Assembly: GCA_019636385.1 (NCBI GenBank)
Contig: JAHBXT010000003.1
Span: forward strand, 806,001 to 870,000
DNA length: 64,000 nt
Source: Pirellulaceae bacterium
GTDB taxonomy: Bacteria; Planctomycetota; Planctomycetia; Pirellulales; Pirellulaceae
Direction of reading: 5' to 3'
In this document: positions 54,069 to 62,812 of the stretch, one piece after another
Numbering within the stretch: position 1 is the first letter of the stretch
Layout of the letters: each line of letters begins with the position of its first letter
Made by a program: the position numbers and the translations under genes
Notes under the pieces: generated by a model
The model's input: only the letters and a program-made list of their open reading frames with translations
Told to the model about the DNA's origin: nothing
Database searches by the model: none

Positions 54069-54944
54069 CTACCATGGCCGGCTTGTAATAACACCCTCTT
54101 GTGGACTGCTGGCGGTTGCGTACAAACGGCGCGGAATGCGACCGGACAGAAAGGCGTTGCGTCCCGCCAGAGCTGCGTATTTCATAGCGATTGACATGCC
54201 AACGGGATCGCGAGCGTGCGCGATGGCCGAATTCAATAGCACTCCATCAGCACCCAGCTCAAACGCAACCGCTACGTCACTGGCCGTTCCAACACCTGCA
54301 TCCACGATCACGGGGTACTCCGGGTCGTCCTCTTTCAAATACTCTAAAATGATTCTTAGATTATTGGGATTTAAAATGCCTTGGCCGCTGCCAATTGGGC
54401 TGCCGGCAGGCATTACACAGCTGGCGCCGGCCTGTTTGAGACGTCTGGCCATAATCGGATCATCGCTGGTGTAGCACAGCACCTGAAATCCGTCGCTAAC
54501 CAACTGCTTACAGGCCTCAAGCGTCCCCACTGGATCGGGCAGCAGTGTCTTGCTATCTCCCAGCACTTCTAACTTGACCCAATCGGCTCCTGGATTCTCC
54601 AAGGCCCGAAGAATTTCGCGTCCCAGCTTGGCGACACGCACAGCGTCGGCTGCGTGGTAGCAGCCGGCTGTATTGGGCAACAGGAGATAGCGGCTGGGGT
54701 CTATATAGTCCAGCACGTTTTTCCCAGAGCGATCATACATTCGCTCGCGGCGCACCGCCACTGTAATGGCCTGCGCGCCCGATGCCTCCAGGGAAGCTCG
54801 CATCAGTTCCAGCGTATCATATTTGCCTGAGCCAACGATCAATCGGCTGACAAGCGTAAACGGACCGATCCGCAACGGCCGATCGGTAACCGCTAACGAA
54901 TGATTTTCGGGGGGGGGAGGAACTGCGGCTGGTTGAATCGACAT
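54069..54944 (-). CDS. thiG: Thiazole synthase
   Basis: A 291-residue TIM-barrel enzyme that makes the thiazole phosphate moiety of thiamine from 1-deoxy-D-xylulose 5-phosphate, dehydroglycine and ThiS-thiocarboxylate. Motifs RLIVGSGKYDTLELMRASLE, NTAGCYHAADAVRVA, VKLEVLGDSKTLLPD (active-site Lys), GSPIGSGQGILNPN and DAGVGTASDVAVAFELGADG match ThiG closely. It lies 11 bases after thiS. Other thiamine genes (thiC, thiE, thiD, thiO) are not in the window, and no TPP riboswitch was seen upstream. Confidence 0.95.
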   Translation of the reverse strand: MSIQPAAVPPPPENHSLAVTDRPLRIGPFTLVSRLIVGSGKYDTLELMRASLEASGAQAITVAVRRERMYDRSGKNVLDYIDPSRYLLLPNTAGCYHAADAVRVAKLGREILRALENPGADWVKLEVLGDSKTLLPDPVGTLEACKQLVSDGFQVLCYTSDDPIMARRLKQAGASCVMPAGSPIGSGQGILNPNNLRIILEYLKEDDPEYPVIVDAGVGTASDVAVAFELGADGVLLNSAIAHARDPVGMSIAMKYAALAGRNAFLSGRIPRRLYATASSPQEGVITSRPW

Positions 54945-54955
54945 GAACCGTTGAC

Positions 54956-55177
54956 CTATCCTCCGCCCACCAGCGTCACTACCTCAACGACATCGTCGGG
55001 CTTTAGCCGGTGCCGCGCATGGTCGGCTCGAGGAATAATATTCAGGTTAATTTCCACCGCTACCAACTGACTGCGAATCTCCATCTGTTCCAGCAATTGC
55101 TCGACAGTCGATTCTGCGGCCAGCTCCACCGGTTGGCCGTTGAAATGGATACAAACGTAGGAAGTTAGGTTACTCAT
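54956..55177 (-). CDS. thiS: Sulfur carrier protein ThiS
   Basis: A 73-residue ubiquitin-fold sulfur carrier. The sequence ends in VTLVGGG, with the terminal Gly-Gly that is adenylated and thiocarboxylated, and contains VCIHFNGQPVEL, STVEQLLEQM and VAVEINLNIIPRADH, as in ThiS. It donates sulfur to ThiG. The ATG at 55177 overlaps the end of the TIM-barrel gene upstream by eight bases. Confidence 0.93.
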   Translation of the reverse strand: MSNLTSYVCIHFNGQPVELAAESTVEQLLEQMEIRSQLVAVEINLNIIPRADHARHRLKPDDVVEVVTLVGGG

Positions 55178-56165
55178 CGAAGGCAGAGTCAAACGCTCGG
55201 TCACTTGGGCTAAAATCCAAATTCTTGGTAAAGCGACAGGCTTCGGCGGCACCAAATTCGCGGTGCATTCCGCTGTCTTCCCATTCGATGCTCAACGGAC
55301 CTTGGTACTTTGCCGCATTCAGTGCGCGAACGATCTCCTCAAAATTCACACCACCACGTCCTGGTGAGCGAAAATCCCAACCGCGTCGCGGATCGCCAAA
55401 ATTCAAGTGGCTGCACAGGATGCCAGTCTTACCGTTGAGCGTCTGGATCGCGTCCTTGACGTGCACGTGGTAGATGCGATCGGGAAAAGCACGGATGAAT
55501 TCTACCGGATCAACCCCCTGCCAAATCAAGTGGCTGGGATCAAAATTGAAGCCGAATTCTTCGCGATAGTCGACAGCTTCCAGAGCCCGCTCGGCAGAAT
55601 ACAGGTCAAACGCGATCTCGGTGGGGTGGACTTCCAACGCGAACTTAACGCCGCACTGGCCAAATACGTCCAGAATTGGATTGAAGCGCTCGGCGAACAA
55701 TTGGTACCCATCGTCAATCATCGACTGAGGAACGGGGGGGAAAGAATACAACAAGTGCCAAATGCTTGAACCGGTAAAGCCGTTGACGACTTCGATACCA
55801 AAGCGCTGTGCGGCGCGAGCTGTCTGCATGAGTTCGTCGGCCGCTCGACGATTCACGCCAGCCGGATCGCCATCACCCCATACATAATCTGGCAGCAGGC
55901 CCTTGTGGCGCTGGTCGATTGGGTCCAGCACCGCCTGTCCAACTAAGTGCGCGCTGATGGCATGGCACTGAAGACCATGAGCTTCCAGTAGGGCACGCTT
56001 CTGGCTGCAATAGTCGGCCTGACTGAGTGCCTTGTCAACTTCAAAGTGGTCGCCCCAGCAGGCAAGTTCAATGCCGTCGTAGCCAAACTGGCTAGTCAAT
56101 TTAACCATCTGCTCCAATGGCAAGTCAGCCCATTGACCGGTAAATAACGTGACCGGACGCCCCAT
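55170..56165 (-). CDS. Sugar phosphate isomerase/epimerase family protein (AP2EC TIM barrel)
   Basis: A 331-residue xylose-isomerase-like TIM-barrel protein. Features are GYDGIELACWGDHF, FALEVHPTEIAFDL (metal Glu), FNFDPSHLIWQGVDP (metal Asp and His), YHVHVKDA and LSIEWEDSGM (final metal Glu). The usual family activity is isomerisation or epimerisation of sugars or inositols. GAGGAG eight bases before the ATG at 56165 favours it over the in-frame GTG at 56174. Its end overlaps thiS, a coupling that is probably about expression, not pathway. Confidence 0.85.
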   Translation of the reverse strand: MGRPVTLFTGQWADLPLEQMVKLTSQFGYDGIELACWGDHFEVDKALSQADYCSQKRALLEAHGLQCHAISAHLVGQAVLDPIDQRHKGLLPDYVWGDGDPAGVNRRAADELMQTARAAQRFGIEVVNGFTGSSIWHLLYSFPPVPQSMIDDGYQLFAERFNPILDVFGQCGVKFALEVHPTEIAFDLYSAERALEAVDYREEFGFNFDPSHLIWQGVDPVEFIRAFPDRIYHVHVKDAIQTLNGKTGILCSHLNFGDPRRGWDFRSPGRGGVNFEEIVRALNAAKYQGPLSIEWEDSGMHREFGAAEACRFTKNLDFSPSDRAFDSAFDE

Positions 56166-56431
56166 CGTAAACACTCCTCAATACAGGCCAAAATCAACAC
56201 GTAATTGCCAGCAACGGGCGACACTAAGGTATCCTTGGGAGCGTCCATTCGCTAGAGGTAGACGCCGCAATTTGGCGGCAGTTTGCAGGGCTGGTTTGGG
56301 CGCAGGCCGCACCAGTATCGGCGGTTTCGGTCGGTGGGGTGGCGGTAGCTACCATCGCCCGTAGATGGGCAGTCTTGGCTCCCATAGTCTCTAGCAAACC
56401 GCTAGCGGTAAATTGTATATGGCTGCTCGGC

Positions 56432-56983
56432 TTAGCGCGCGAGCAGAAAATCCTGCCTAATTGGAAGAGCCACAAACACTCTGAGCATTTGCCCCCCAAA
56501 GGATTCGAGCAACTGCCGCTCCTGTTGCAACAGTTCGTTATAGGACTGGACCTTTTGCTGCAACGCCAGAGTGGCCGCCGGTAATTCCAGGAGTGCGTCG
56601 TCAGCCGCTGCGCACAACTGCTCGACCTCCTCGGCCTGCTCGCGCTGCTGGCGGACTTCAGCCGTCGTGCGAAATCGGTCGGTCACCTCTTGAAACTTGC
56701 TGATAGTCGTCGCATTGGACTTCGCGCTCTGCGTGACCGCCATTAACTTCTGGGAGCAGGCCAAGTAATCTTGATCCAACAGGTTTGCGACTTCCCTCCA
56801 ACGAGCGTTGGACTGATTGCGGATTTTATCTAATCTATCATACATCAATAGCAGATAGGCTAGTGTGGCGCAGATCAGCAACAGCATTATCAGAACCGCA
56901 GCCGTCAACTTACGCCCTGATATGCCGGGGGTCGTTGTGTCAGGGTCTTCGCCAACGGAGTTTTTCACGTTTTCACTTGCCAC
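56432..56983 (-). CDS. LemA-like membrane protein
   Basis: A 183-residue protein with one N-terminal membrane helix (AAVLIMLLLICATLAYLLLM) and a long helical domain. The YDRLDKIRNQSNARWREVAN opening after the helix, the four-helix spacing and the QSYNELLQQERQLLESFGGQ ending match LemA, though the motifs are loose. GTG start. LemA proteins are envelope-associated with no settled role. It lies 184 bases upstream on the same strand from the end of the DUF1559 gene. Confidence 0.5.
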   Translation of the reverse strand: MASENVKNSVGEDPDTTTPGISGRKLTAAVLIMLLLICATLAYLLLMYDRLDKIRNQSNARWREVANLLDQDYLACSQKLMAVTQSAKSNATTISKFQEVTDRFRTTAEVRQQREQAEEVEQLCAAADDALLELPAATLALQQKVQSYNELLQQERQLLESFGGQMLRVFVALPIRQDFLLAR

Positions 56984-57167
56984 AATTGCTTGTCCGGTCA
57001 GTCTGCTGAGCGATTTGTCGTCGCCGACAGCAGGTATCCTATCAACAGCGAATATTCAGGCTACCACGCAGCCATCATTATCTTGGGCTATTCAGGGTTT
57101 TTTGACGAGCGCCGGTCGCCATTGGCGTTCCACTTCATCCGGCGATTCGGTGAATTATCAAATTCAG

Positions 57168-58277
57168 TTAATCAATAGTAACAATTTCGCCGCCGTTGCA
57201 ACTGTGCAGCGCCTGGCAAGTGCTCTGGTCTAAGCCATCGCTGAGGAAGGCCACCGAGCCATCTGCTCGACCAACGTTGGCGCCTCCCGTATGAAAGCTG
57301 CGCGGGCCAAAGTAGCCTGAAAAATGCGTGACGATATCGGGGATTTTGCTGTTCGGGGGTTGGTAACCATTGGTCAGCGAATTGATCGATCCGCTAAAAG
57401 CCCATGAAATCCCTCGACCTCGTAGCGCCCCGTTATTGCCGCCGCGCCACCCCGTAAATGCAGTCGATGTGGTGCTGAGCTGCGGACTGGAGACCATGCC
57501 GTTGGCATCGGCGAAAGCGTTCCATGGACTGCCGGAAATCTTGATGCCCGGCGTCGGATTCAATGCAGCGCTCAGTCCTCCCGATCCATTTAAGGTCGCC
57601 TGGTAGGGGAATTTAGGCAGCGTTCCCGCAGCCAGCGTGAAATCATCTCCAGCGCTACGCACCGTTTCGCTCAAGGCAATCGTGTTCGAGGCACCGTCGG
57701 TAATCGCGCTGAAGCCACGCTTGGAATACTGATAAACCAGTCCGTCCGTTGGCCAGCGTAGATCGTTGTTGGTTTTGGTGCCACTTCCAAAACTAACCAT
57801 GTAGTTCATGGCACCGTAGGTATACTGCGATCCGTTCACGGTGACGGTCGTCGTGGTCGGAGCTGGATCGGTTGGGCAAAGAAAAATCGGAATGGATTGG
57901 GCAAAGAGTTTCACAAATAGTGGGTTGGGAACTTTCGCGTTGAATGGGCCTTGAAAGGCCGGCTGCGTAAAGTCGATCTGGCTGTGAATGTTGGATTGCT
58001 CCATGTAGGGCAGCAGTCTGGCTTGCACCGAAAAGTCAATGTCGACTGTTCCTTGTGCTGGGAAAGAACTCAGAGCAGATTCATAGTTGTGCATGGCCAG
58101 CGAGAATTGGCGTAGATGGCTGGTGCATTGCATTCTTCTGGCAGCCTCTCGAGCGGCCTGAACAGCGAGTAGCAGCAAACCAACTAAGATTCCGATGATG
58201 GCTATTACCACTAGCAGTTCGACAAGGGTGAAGGCTCTGGGATGGCTTAAACGCCGAAAATTTTGAGTGCGATACAT
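57168..58277 (-). CDS. DUF1559 prepilin-like protein
   Basis: A 369-residue protein with the planctomycete DUF1559 architecture. The type IV prepilin N-terminus RAFTLVELLVVIAIIGILVG is followed by LLLLAVQAAREAARRMQC, and the C-terminus has the HXXG..DGSV signature (SFHTGGANVGRADGSVAFLS). The prepilin leader is 14 residues. These proteins occur in tens to hundreds per genome and are thought to be processed by a prepilin peptidase and anchored at the surface. It could be a substrate of the pseudopilus machinery at 34-45 kb, but no direct link is visible. Confidence 0.9.
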   Translation of the reverse strand: MYRTQNFRRLSHPRAFTLVELLVVIAIIGILVGLLLLAVQAAREAARRMQCTSHLRQFSLAMHNYESALSSFPAQGTVDIDFSVQARLLPYMEQSNIHSQIDFTQPAFQGPFNAKVPNPLFVKLFAQSIPIFLCPTDPAPTTTTVTVNGSQYTYGAMNYMVSFGSGTKTNNDLRWPTDGLVYQYSKRGFSAITDGASNTIALSETVRSAGDDFTLAAGTLPKFPYQATLNGSGGLSAALNPTPGIKISGSPWNAFADANGMVSSPQLSTTSTAFTGWRGGNNGALRGRGISWAFSGSINSLTNGYQPPNSKIPDIVTHFSGYFGPRSFHTGGANVGRADGSVAFLSDGLDQSTCQALHSCNGGEIVTID

Positions 58278-58457
58278 GGTTGAAGATTTCGTGATATTGA
58301 TGTTTGTGGTTAGTGTTTCGAGTTAACTGAATTGAGAACCAACGGTGGTCCGGCGCGGGGCCGAACCGCCGAAACTTTTGAGATATGTTGTGTCGGTGGC
58401 GTTCCATCGGGCTCAAGTGCATGTTTTGGCACTGGCTCGGCTGGTTCCACTCTGCGA

Positions 58458-59675
58458 CTAGTACTTCGAAAACGAATTGAACAGCAGAGTTTTGGCAGCG
58501 CTATGACCTGTCTTCCATAGCGAATCTATCTCTGCACTGGCCGTAGATGGCAGGGCAAGGATTCTTTCCAACGCTTGAGTCACATCCTCCACGACAGTCC
58601 AACGAAGCTGATATCTGCCATCGGGCAACAGAGTTTTGCATTCAATGGGTGCACGGAGACGGGGCATCGCAGTTGGTTCCAAGAGCATGATCGTTGTGCT
58701 CCAACTGGTTCCGTCTTTTGCAACGCGTCCTTCGCCGAATGCGACTGCCTGATCTTCCGCCTTGCCCTCAGGTGACAGGCGGTGCATCGAAACGATCGCG
58801 TATTGTCCCACAGGCAAGGCCGGCAGTTCCTTGATCCGCAAATGAAGCCCCGTTCGCCAAGTTCGTAATGAACTGAAGGCTGGGATTTCACTGGAATCAA
58901 CGTAGCGACCGAGCTTAATCGCGGCGTAATCTGTCAGAAACTGCTGCCATTGACGATCGGTATGACCACCCTCTGAGAATTTCACTCCACCGCCGTGGTC
59001 TGCTTGGCCCAAGGCCTTGGTCAGTAAGAGGCTCGCCCGGGGTTGGTCAAAGTCGATTAACTTTCGCTGCTCCAGCAAGTCGAGAGTCTTGTCGGGAGAA
59101 TTGGGAATAATCCAATTCATCTGTGCACCATGCTTTTCCACCTGCCTGGCATTGCGATCGGGCGAGTGACAATTGGCACAACGCTCGAACTGCGACCAGA
59201 CCACGTCGACAAACCGTGAAAGAACCACATCCTTTCTGGCGTGCTGAATTAGCAATTCGTCAAGCTTTAGATCGTTTAACTGCGGTATTGGTGTCTTCAG
59301 CGAATCTGGGTCTCGAACCGAGGCGCGAATCCACTCGCCAATTGCTGCCAACTCGGACGCACGGACTGAATTCATCAATTCGCTCGAGTTCTCAGGTTTC
59401 ATGGCGATGAACTGCAACAATTTGGATTCGGATGGATTGTCGATATCGATCCATCCGCGAGCCCTTAACGATGCAAACGACGCGTGGGGATCGGAAGTTA
59501 AAAAATCATCCAGTTTGACACCGTGAAGATGACACTCCGCACAACTGCTCGCCTGAGGCGACTGCAACAACGGAATGATTCGTCGCTGGTAAATCTCGGA
59601 TGGAGTTTCAGCATGGAGGCTAAGAGCTCCAACGAGGGTGGCACCGACCACCATAAGTCGATGAACTATTTGCAT
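58458..59675 (-). CDS. Exported protein with two CxxCH heme motifs
   Basis: A 405-residue secreted protein. The signal peptide is LMVVGATLVGALSLHA. Two CxxCH motifs (CAECH near residue 40, CANCH near 170) predict two c-type hemes, or cytochrome-like domains of the PSCyt kind. The C-terminal 150 residues form a beta-rich domain (LHLRIKELPALPVGQYAIVS). The CxxCH segments resemble planctomycete cytochrome domains but the whole does not match a family I can name. It is likely a periplasmic redox or binding protein. Confidence 0.65.
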   Translation of the reverse strand: MQIVHRLMVVGATLVGALSLHAETPSEIYQRRIIPLLQSPQASSCAECHLHGVKLDDFLTSDPHASFASLRARGWIDIDNPSESKLLQFIAMKPENSSELMNSVRASELAAIGEWIRASVRDPDSLKTPIPQLNDLKLDELLIQHARKDVVLSRFVDVVWSQFERCANCHSPDRNARQVEKHGAQMNWIIPNSPDKTLDLLEQRKLIDFDQPRASLLLTKALGQADHGGGVKFSEGGHTDRQWQQFLTDYAAIKLGRYVDSSEIPAFSSLRTWRTGLHLRIKELPALPVGQYAIVSMHRLSPEGKAEDQAVAFGEGRVAKDGTSWSTTIMLLEPTAMPRLRAPIECKTLLPDGRYQLRWTVVEDVTQALERILALPSTASAEIDSLWKTGHSAAKTLLFNSFSKY

Positions 59676-60022
59676 GTGGATTCCAACCAGTCAGTGAATA
59701 AATGTGCACAAGTAGGATTATGAGCCGACCCACTAGGCCGAATGGACAAGTTGGGGTGCTTTCTCACGTTGGTCGGCGATCAGTAGACTGACGCACATGT
59801 ACGTACGCGCGCATCGAATCGCATCAACGCAAATACAGCTCAGCAGCCAGCTTCACACCGTTGAGTACAGCGCCCAGATGAGCACGAAACCAACCGTACG
59901 GCAAAGCTCTATTGCCGATGTGCGCAACATACGACACGTCGCGTACAGACCTTCCAGTCAATCAAGAAGCCCCGTGGATTGACGTGTCAATCGACATGCC
60001 AATGGGTCGCGCGCGTGGATGC
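59676..60022. other. Intergenic region, no gene seen
   Basis: It contains the sequence GTCAATC, then GATTGAC 13 bases later, then GTCAATC again (59957-59992). This could fold as a weak hairpin downstream of the Cys-rich gene (minus strand). The region should also hold the promoter of the CxxCH protein gene at 59675. Nothing else was supported. Confidence 0.35.
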
Positions 60023-60850
60023 TTAAGAGAGCATCTGCTTTGGAGGTGGAACGTCCGGTGCAATGAATACCGGTATAGGGTCTTTGGGGCTTGAGCTATG
60101 AGCCGGCCCAAGTTCAGGCTCATATAAGATCACCATTGGAGTAGACGCCGGAATCGTCCAGGGTAGATACGTAAACGCCGAATACTTGCCTTGGCACTTC
60201 AATGCGAACACGCTGACAACAATTTTGCTCTTAGCGGTCGAACCCAAGGGCCTTGATTCCAATGACTCTGATTTGGCCTGGACGCCAACTGCATCACAGC
60301 AGCTCTTTGGCTTTTGAGCGATAGCTGGCCTAGGCTGCGATTCACGCTGATGGACTTGGCTACACTTGGTCAGGACGAGACCACAAGCGGAACTACAATC
60401 GGCGGCCCGTACCGGATCGATGCCCGCTCCAACCGAACTTTTGGTTCGCGGTGTGCTTTCGCAGCACGACAACTTGGGAGTGCAACACTTGCATTTGGAC
60501 GTCGCTGCGTTACCACTGACACTTGCCGCGATTCTGGCAATCCTCGGTGCTACGGATTCGTCTTGAGCAGGCAGCTTGGCATACTTTGGAGGAGTAACAC
60601 CATTCTTCTTGGCCCAGGCCAATCTTTCTGCGGGCGAAAAACAGCAGCAATTGGTCCAACACTCTTGGGCCGTCTTACATCCGCAGGGACGGTTCTGACA
60701 AGGAAACGGTTGAGAGAGGTCCTTGTCCGGTATACTGACGGTTGACAACGGAAGCGAGACGCTGGCCGCGCAGAAACAGACCAGCAGAAGGAGCGTAACC
60801 ACTTTCCCTTCAAGGCCACCAACCCGCGAATTGTGCGCTCGAGGTCTCAC
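60023..60850 (-). CDS. Cys-rich exported protein (planctomycete type)
   Basis: About 275 residues. A hydrophobic segment (VVTLLLLVCFCAASVSL) near the N-terminus is a signal or anchor. The conserved block FPCQNRPCGCKTAQECWTNC continues into CCCFSPAERLAWAKKNGVTPP. A further nine or so cysteines follow (KCKCCTPKLSCCES, DCSSACG, KSCCDAV). The C-terminus is Pro-rich. The paired and triple cysteines suggest metal binding or disulfides. The GTG at 60850 is used because the residues upstream look non-coding; the frame itself is open to a GTG at 61015. Confidence 0.6.
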   Translation of the reverse strand: MRPRAHNSRVGGLEGKVVTLLLLVCFCAASVSLPLSTVSIPDKDLSQPFPCQNRPCGCKTAQECWTNCCCFSPAERLAWAKKNGVTPPKYAKLPAQDESVAPRIARIAASVSGNAATSKCKCCTPKLSCCESTPRTKSSVGAGIDPVRAADCSSACGLVLTKCSQVHQRESQPRPAIAQKPKSCCDAVGVQAKSESLESRPLGSTAKSKIVVSVFALKCQGKYSAFTYLPWTIPASTPMVILYEPELGPAHSSSPKDPIPVFIAPDVPPPKQMLS

Positions 60851-61038
60851 GTAACAACCGTTTTTTACGTCCTCAGTACGTGACAATTTCACACTGTCAC
60901 GCCTCACAACTATAGCCAGCGACTGCCCTGGAACAAGCACCAACGACCTGTCTGCGACAATTTTACTTCGGTAAGCATTCGATCTGCTCGCCAATTGCTC
61001 GGTTCCGCTAGGCACTCGCGAATTGCTTTTTCACTCGG

Positions 61039-62241
61039 CTAGTTCAGCTTCAAAATCCGAATGTTGCGAAATCTTAGGTTGTTGGGTTGACCGTGGTCTT
61101 GAAAGCCAATGTAACCTTCAAGTGGCCGGTCTTTCATCGGGCCTTGGTCCAATTGCGTATCGATGATCTGCTCGCCATTCAGTTCGACTTGCAGATGACT
61201 ACCGATACAGGTCACTACCATTCGATTCCAGGTGCCCGGCGGTTGGGACATGTTTCGCGAGGGACCAATTGTGCGGATGACACCACCATGATCATGGTGC
61301 CCGAGCGGTCCTTGTTTCTGAGATGAATCGAGTATCTGGACCTCAATCCCCTGCTCGACTGGATCGGCTCTGTCGCCAACTCGGAAGTAGACGCCACTGT
61401 TTCCGCCCGGGGGATACAGGTACTGGACATCCAATACGAAATCCTTGTACTTGTCTTCTGTCCACAGATAAGCGTCGTAACGTTCCCAGCCTAGTTCGCC
61501 GTCACGTGGCTGAATGAGCAGCGAGCCATCAGGCTGAGGCAGCCAATTTCCAGTGGTCTTCCAGCCATCCAAGTTCTGGCCGTTGTACAGCGACTTGAAG
61601 TTGGTCAGATCGCGAATTTTTAAATTTCGCCAGCGAACTTCGTATGGTCCTTGGCCACGACCGATTCCGTGAACTTGCAATCCAATGAAACCTCGTGGGT
61701 GTGACTCAAAGCGTTCTTGATGAGTCAGATCGGAGATGTGTTGACCATTGAGCCAGACCTGGATGTTCGCGCCGAAAGCCACAATATGATACGAGTTCCA
61801 TTGATCTTCTTTAAAATAGTCGTGTGGTCGCCGAACTTCGTCAGGCGTCATCCAGCCACCTGCGGACTCGCCGTAGATATAGCCCGCCATCTTGTCGGTG
61901 GAAATTTCTACTTGTGGTCCGTTAACTCGCCCGCTGGGCTTATCGCCAACACTCTGCGAGCGAATTTGCACACCTGAGTTCAGCCGGCTATCAACCTTGA
62001 CCTCAAACTTCAACTCGAAGTCGCCGTATAATTGATTCGTACATAGAAATGAATTGGGACTGCCATCAGACGTGGTACCGACGATTTGACCTTCGTCGAC
62101 TCGATAAGTCGCCGTGCCGTTGCGTTGAGTCCAACCTTCGAGATTCTGACCATTAAACAAGTCAACGAACCCACCATCATCGGCTTGGATACAGTGGACT
62201 GAGCTGAAGAAAAGTATCAGAGTGAACGCAAGGCGGTGCAT
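61039..62241 (-). CDS. DUF1080 protein, two-domain (3-keto-disaccharide hydrolase family)
   Basis: A 400-residue secreted protein with a signal peptide (LAFTLILFFSSVHCIQA) and two DUF1080 domains. These start FVDLFNGQNLEGWTQRNGTA (about residue 26) and SLYNGQNLDGWKTTGNW (about 215). Each is a concanavalin-like beta sandwich with the LNSGVQIRS or GNSGVYFRVGD strand and the GFIGLQVHG or GYIGFQDHG ending. Planctomycetes have many such proteins, thought to bind or cleave sugars. The ATG at 62241 puts the signal peptide in register. Confidence 0.88.
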   Translation of the reverse strand: MHRLAFTLILFFSSVHCIQADDGGFVDLFNGQNLEGWTQRNGTATYRVDEGQIVGTTSDGSPNSFLCTNQLYGDFELKFEVKVDSRLNSGVQIRSQSVGDKPSGRVNGPQVEISTDKMAGYIYGESAGGWMTPDEVRRPHDYFKEDQWNSYHIVAFGANIQVWLNGQHISDLTHQERFESHPRGFIGLQVHGIGRGQGPYEVRWRNLKIRDLTNFKSLYNGQNLDGWKTTGNWLPQPDGSLLIQPRDGELGWERYDAYLWTEDKYKDFVLDVQYLYPPGGNSGVYFRVGDRADPVEQGIEVQILDSSQKQGPLGHHDHGGVIRTIGPSRNMSQPPGTWNRMVVTCIGSHLQVELNGEQIIDTQLDQGPMKDRPLEGYIGFQDHGQPNNLRFRNIRILKLN

Positions 62242-62452
62242 TGTAAAATTCCTAGACGTGTACAAAACGGAGCGGTGATTTATTATAGCGTTAGGTCATT
62301 GTCCGTAGGATAGGCTATACAGCTTCAGCCTGCAGTATCGCTTGTCGTCGATATTCACAGCATTTACGACATTGACACGAGCGTTGTTGTTTCATGTCGC
62401 TGATTTTACCGCCGGGCGCGATAACGTATCTGCTCAACTAACGAACCTCATC

Positions 62453-62656
62453 ATGCCTGCTGCTAGCGGCGGAGGCGGGAGCGGCGGCAAAGGTTGGAAC
62501 GGAAATTATTTTGCCGAGTAGCCATCTTTTGAGGACGGTATCGTGGGCGACGACACCTCTCTCCTGCAACAAACCGCTTACTCGGCCGCAGTCGATCAAG
62601 TGCTGGATGATCTCTTTGCGCCAGATGATAAACGCTGGAAAAAGCGACGAGAATAA
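62453..62656 (+). pseudogene. Small ORF split by an in-frame TAG
   Basis: From the ATG at 62453 the frame reads MPAASGGGGSGGKGWNGNYF and AE, then a TAG (62519-62521), then continues in the same frame to a TAA at 62654-62656. The downstream part reads DDTSLLQQTAYSAAVDQVLD, then DLFAPDDKRWKKRRE. The second part has a ribosome-binding-site-like GAGGA nine bases or so before a GTG at 62543, so it may be made alone as a 37-residue protein. Alternatives are a recent pseudogene, readthrough, or chance. No family was recognised. Confidence 0.35.
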
Positions 62657-62812
62657 GTATTTTGGCCAGCGGCTATTAGGAGTATACTGAGGTTCGCCGT
62701 CTGGCGACGGTAGCTACAAGGATGGTGGATACATTTCTGCCGCGCACGCCTCATAAGACGGGCACTTGGCTGACCAACTGCGGACCAGAGGTTTTACGCT
62801 GCACTCCGACCG

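Noticed and set aside
56166..56431. TPP riboswitch upstream of the thiSG group
   Set aside because: No CTGAGA or other conserved THI-element core was found in the leader of the isomerase gene or before thiS.
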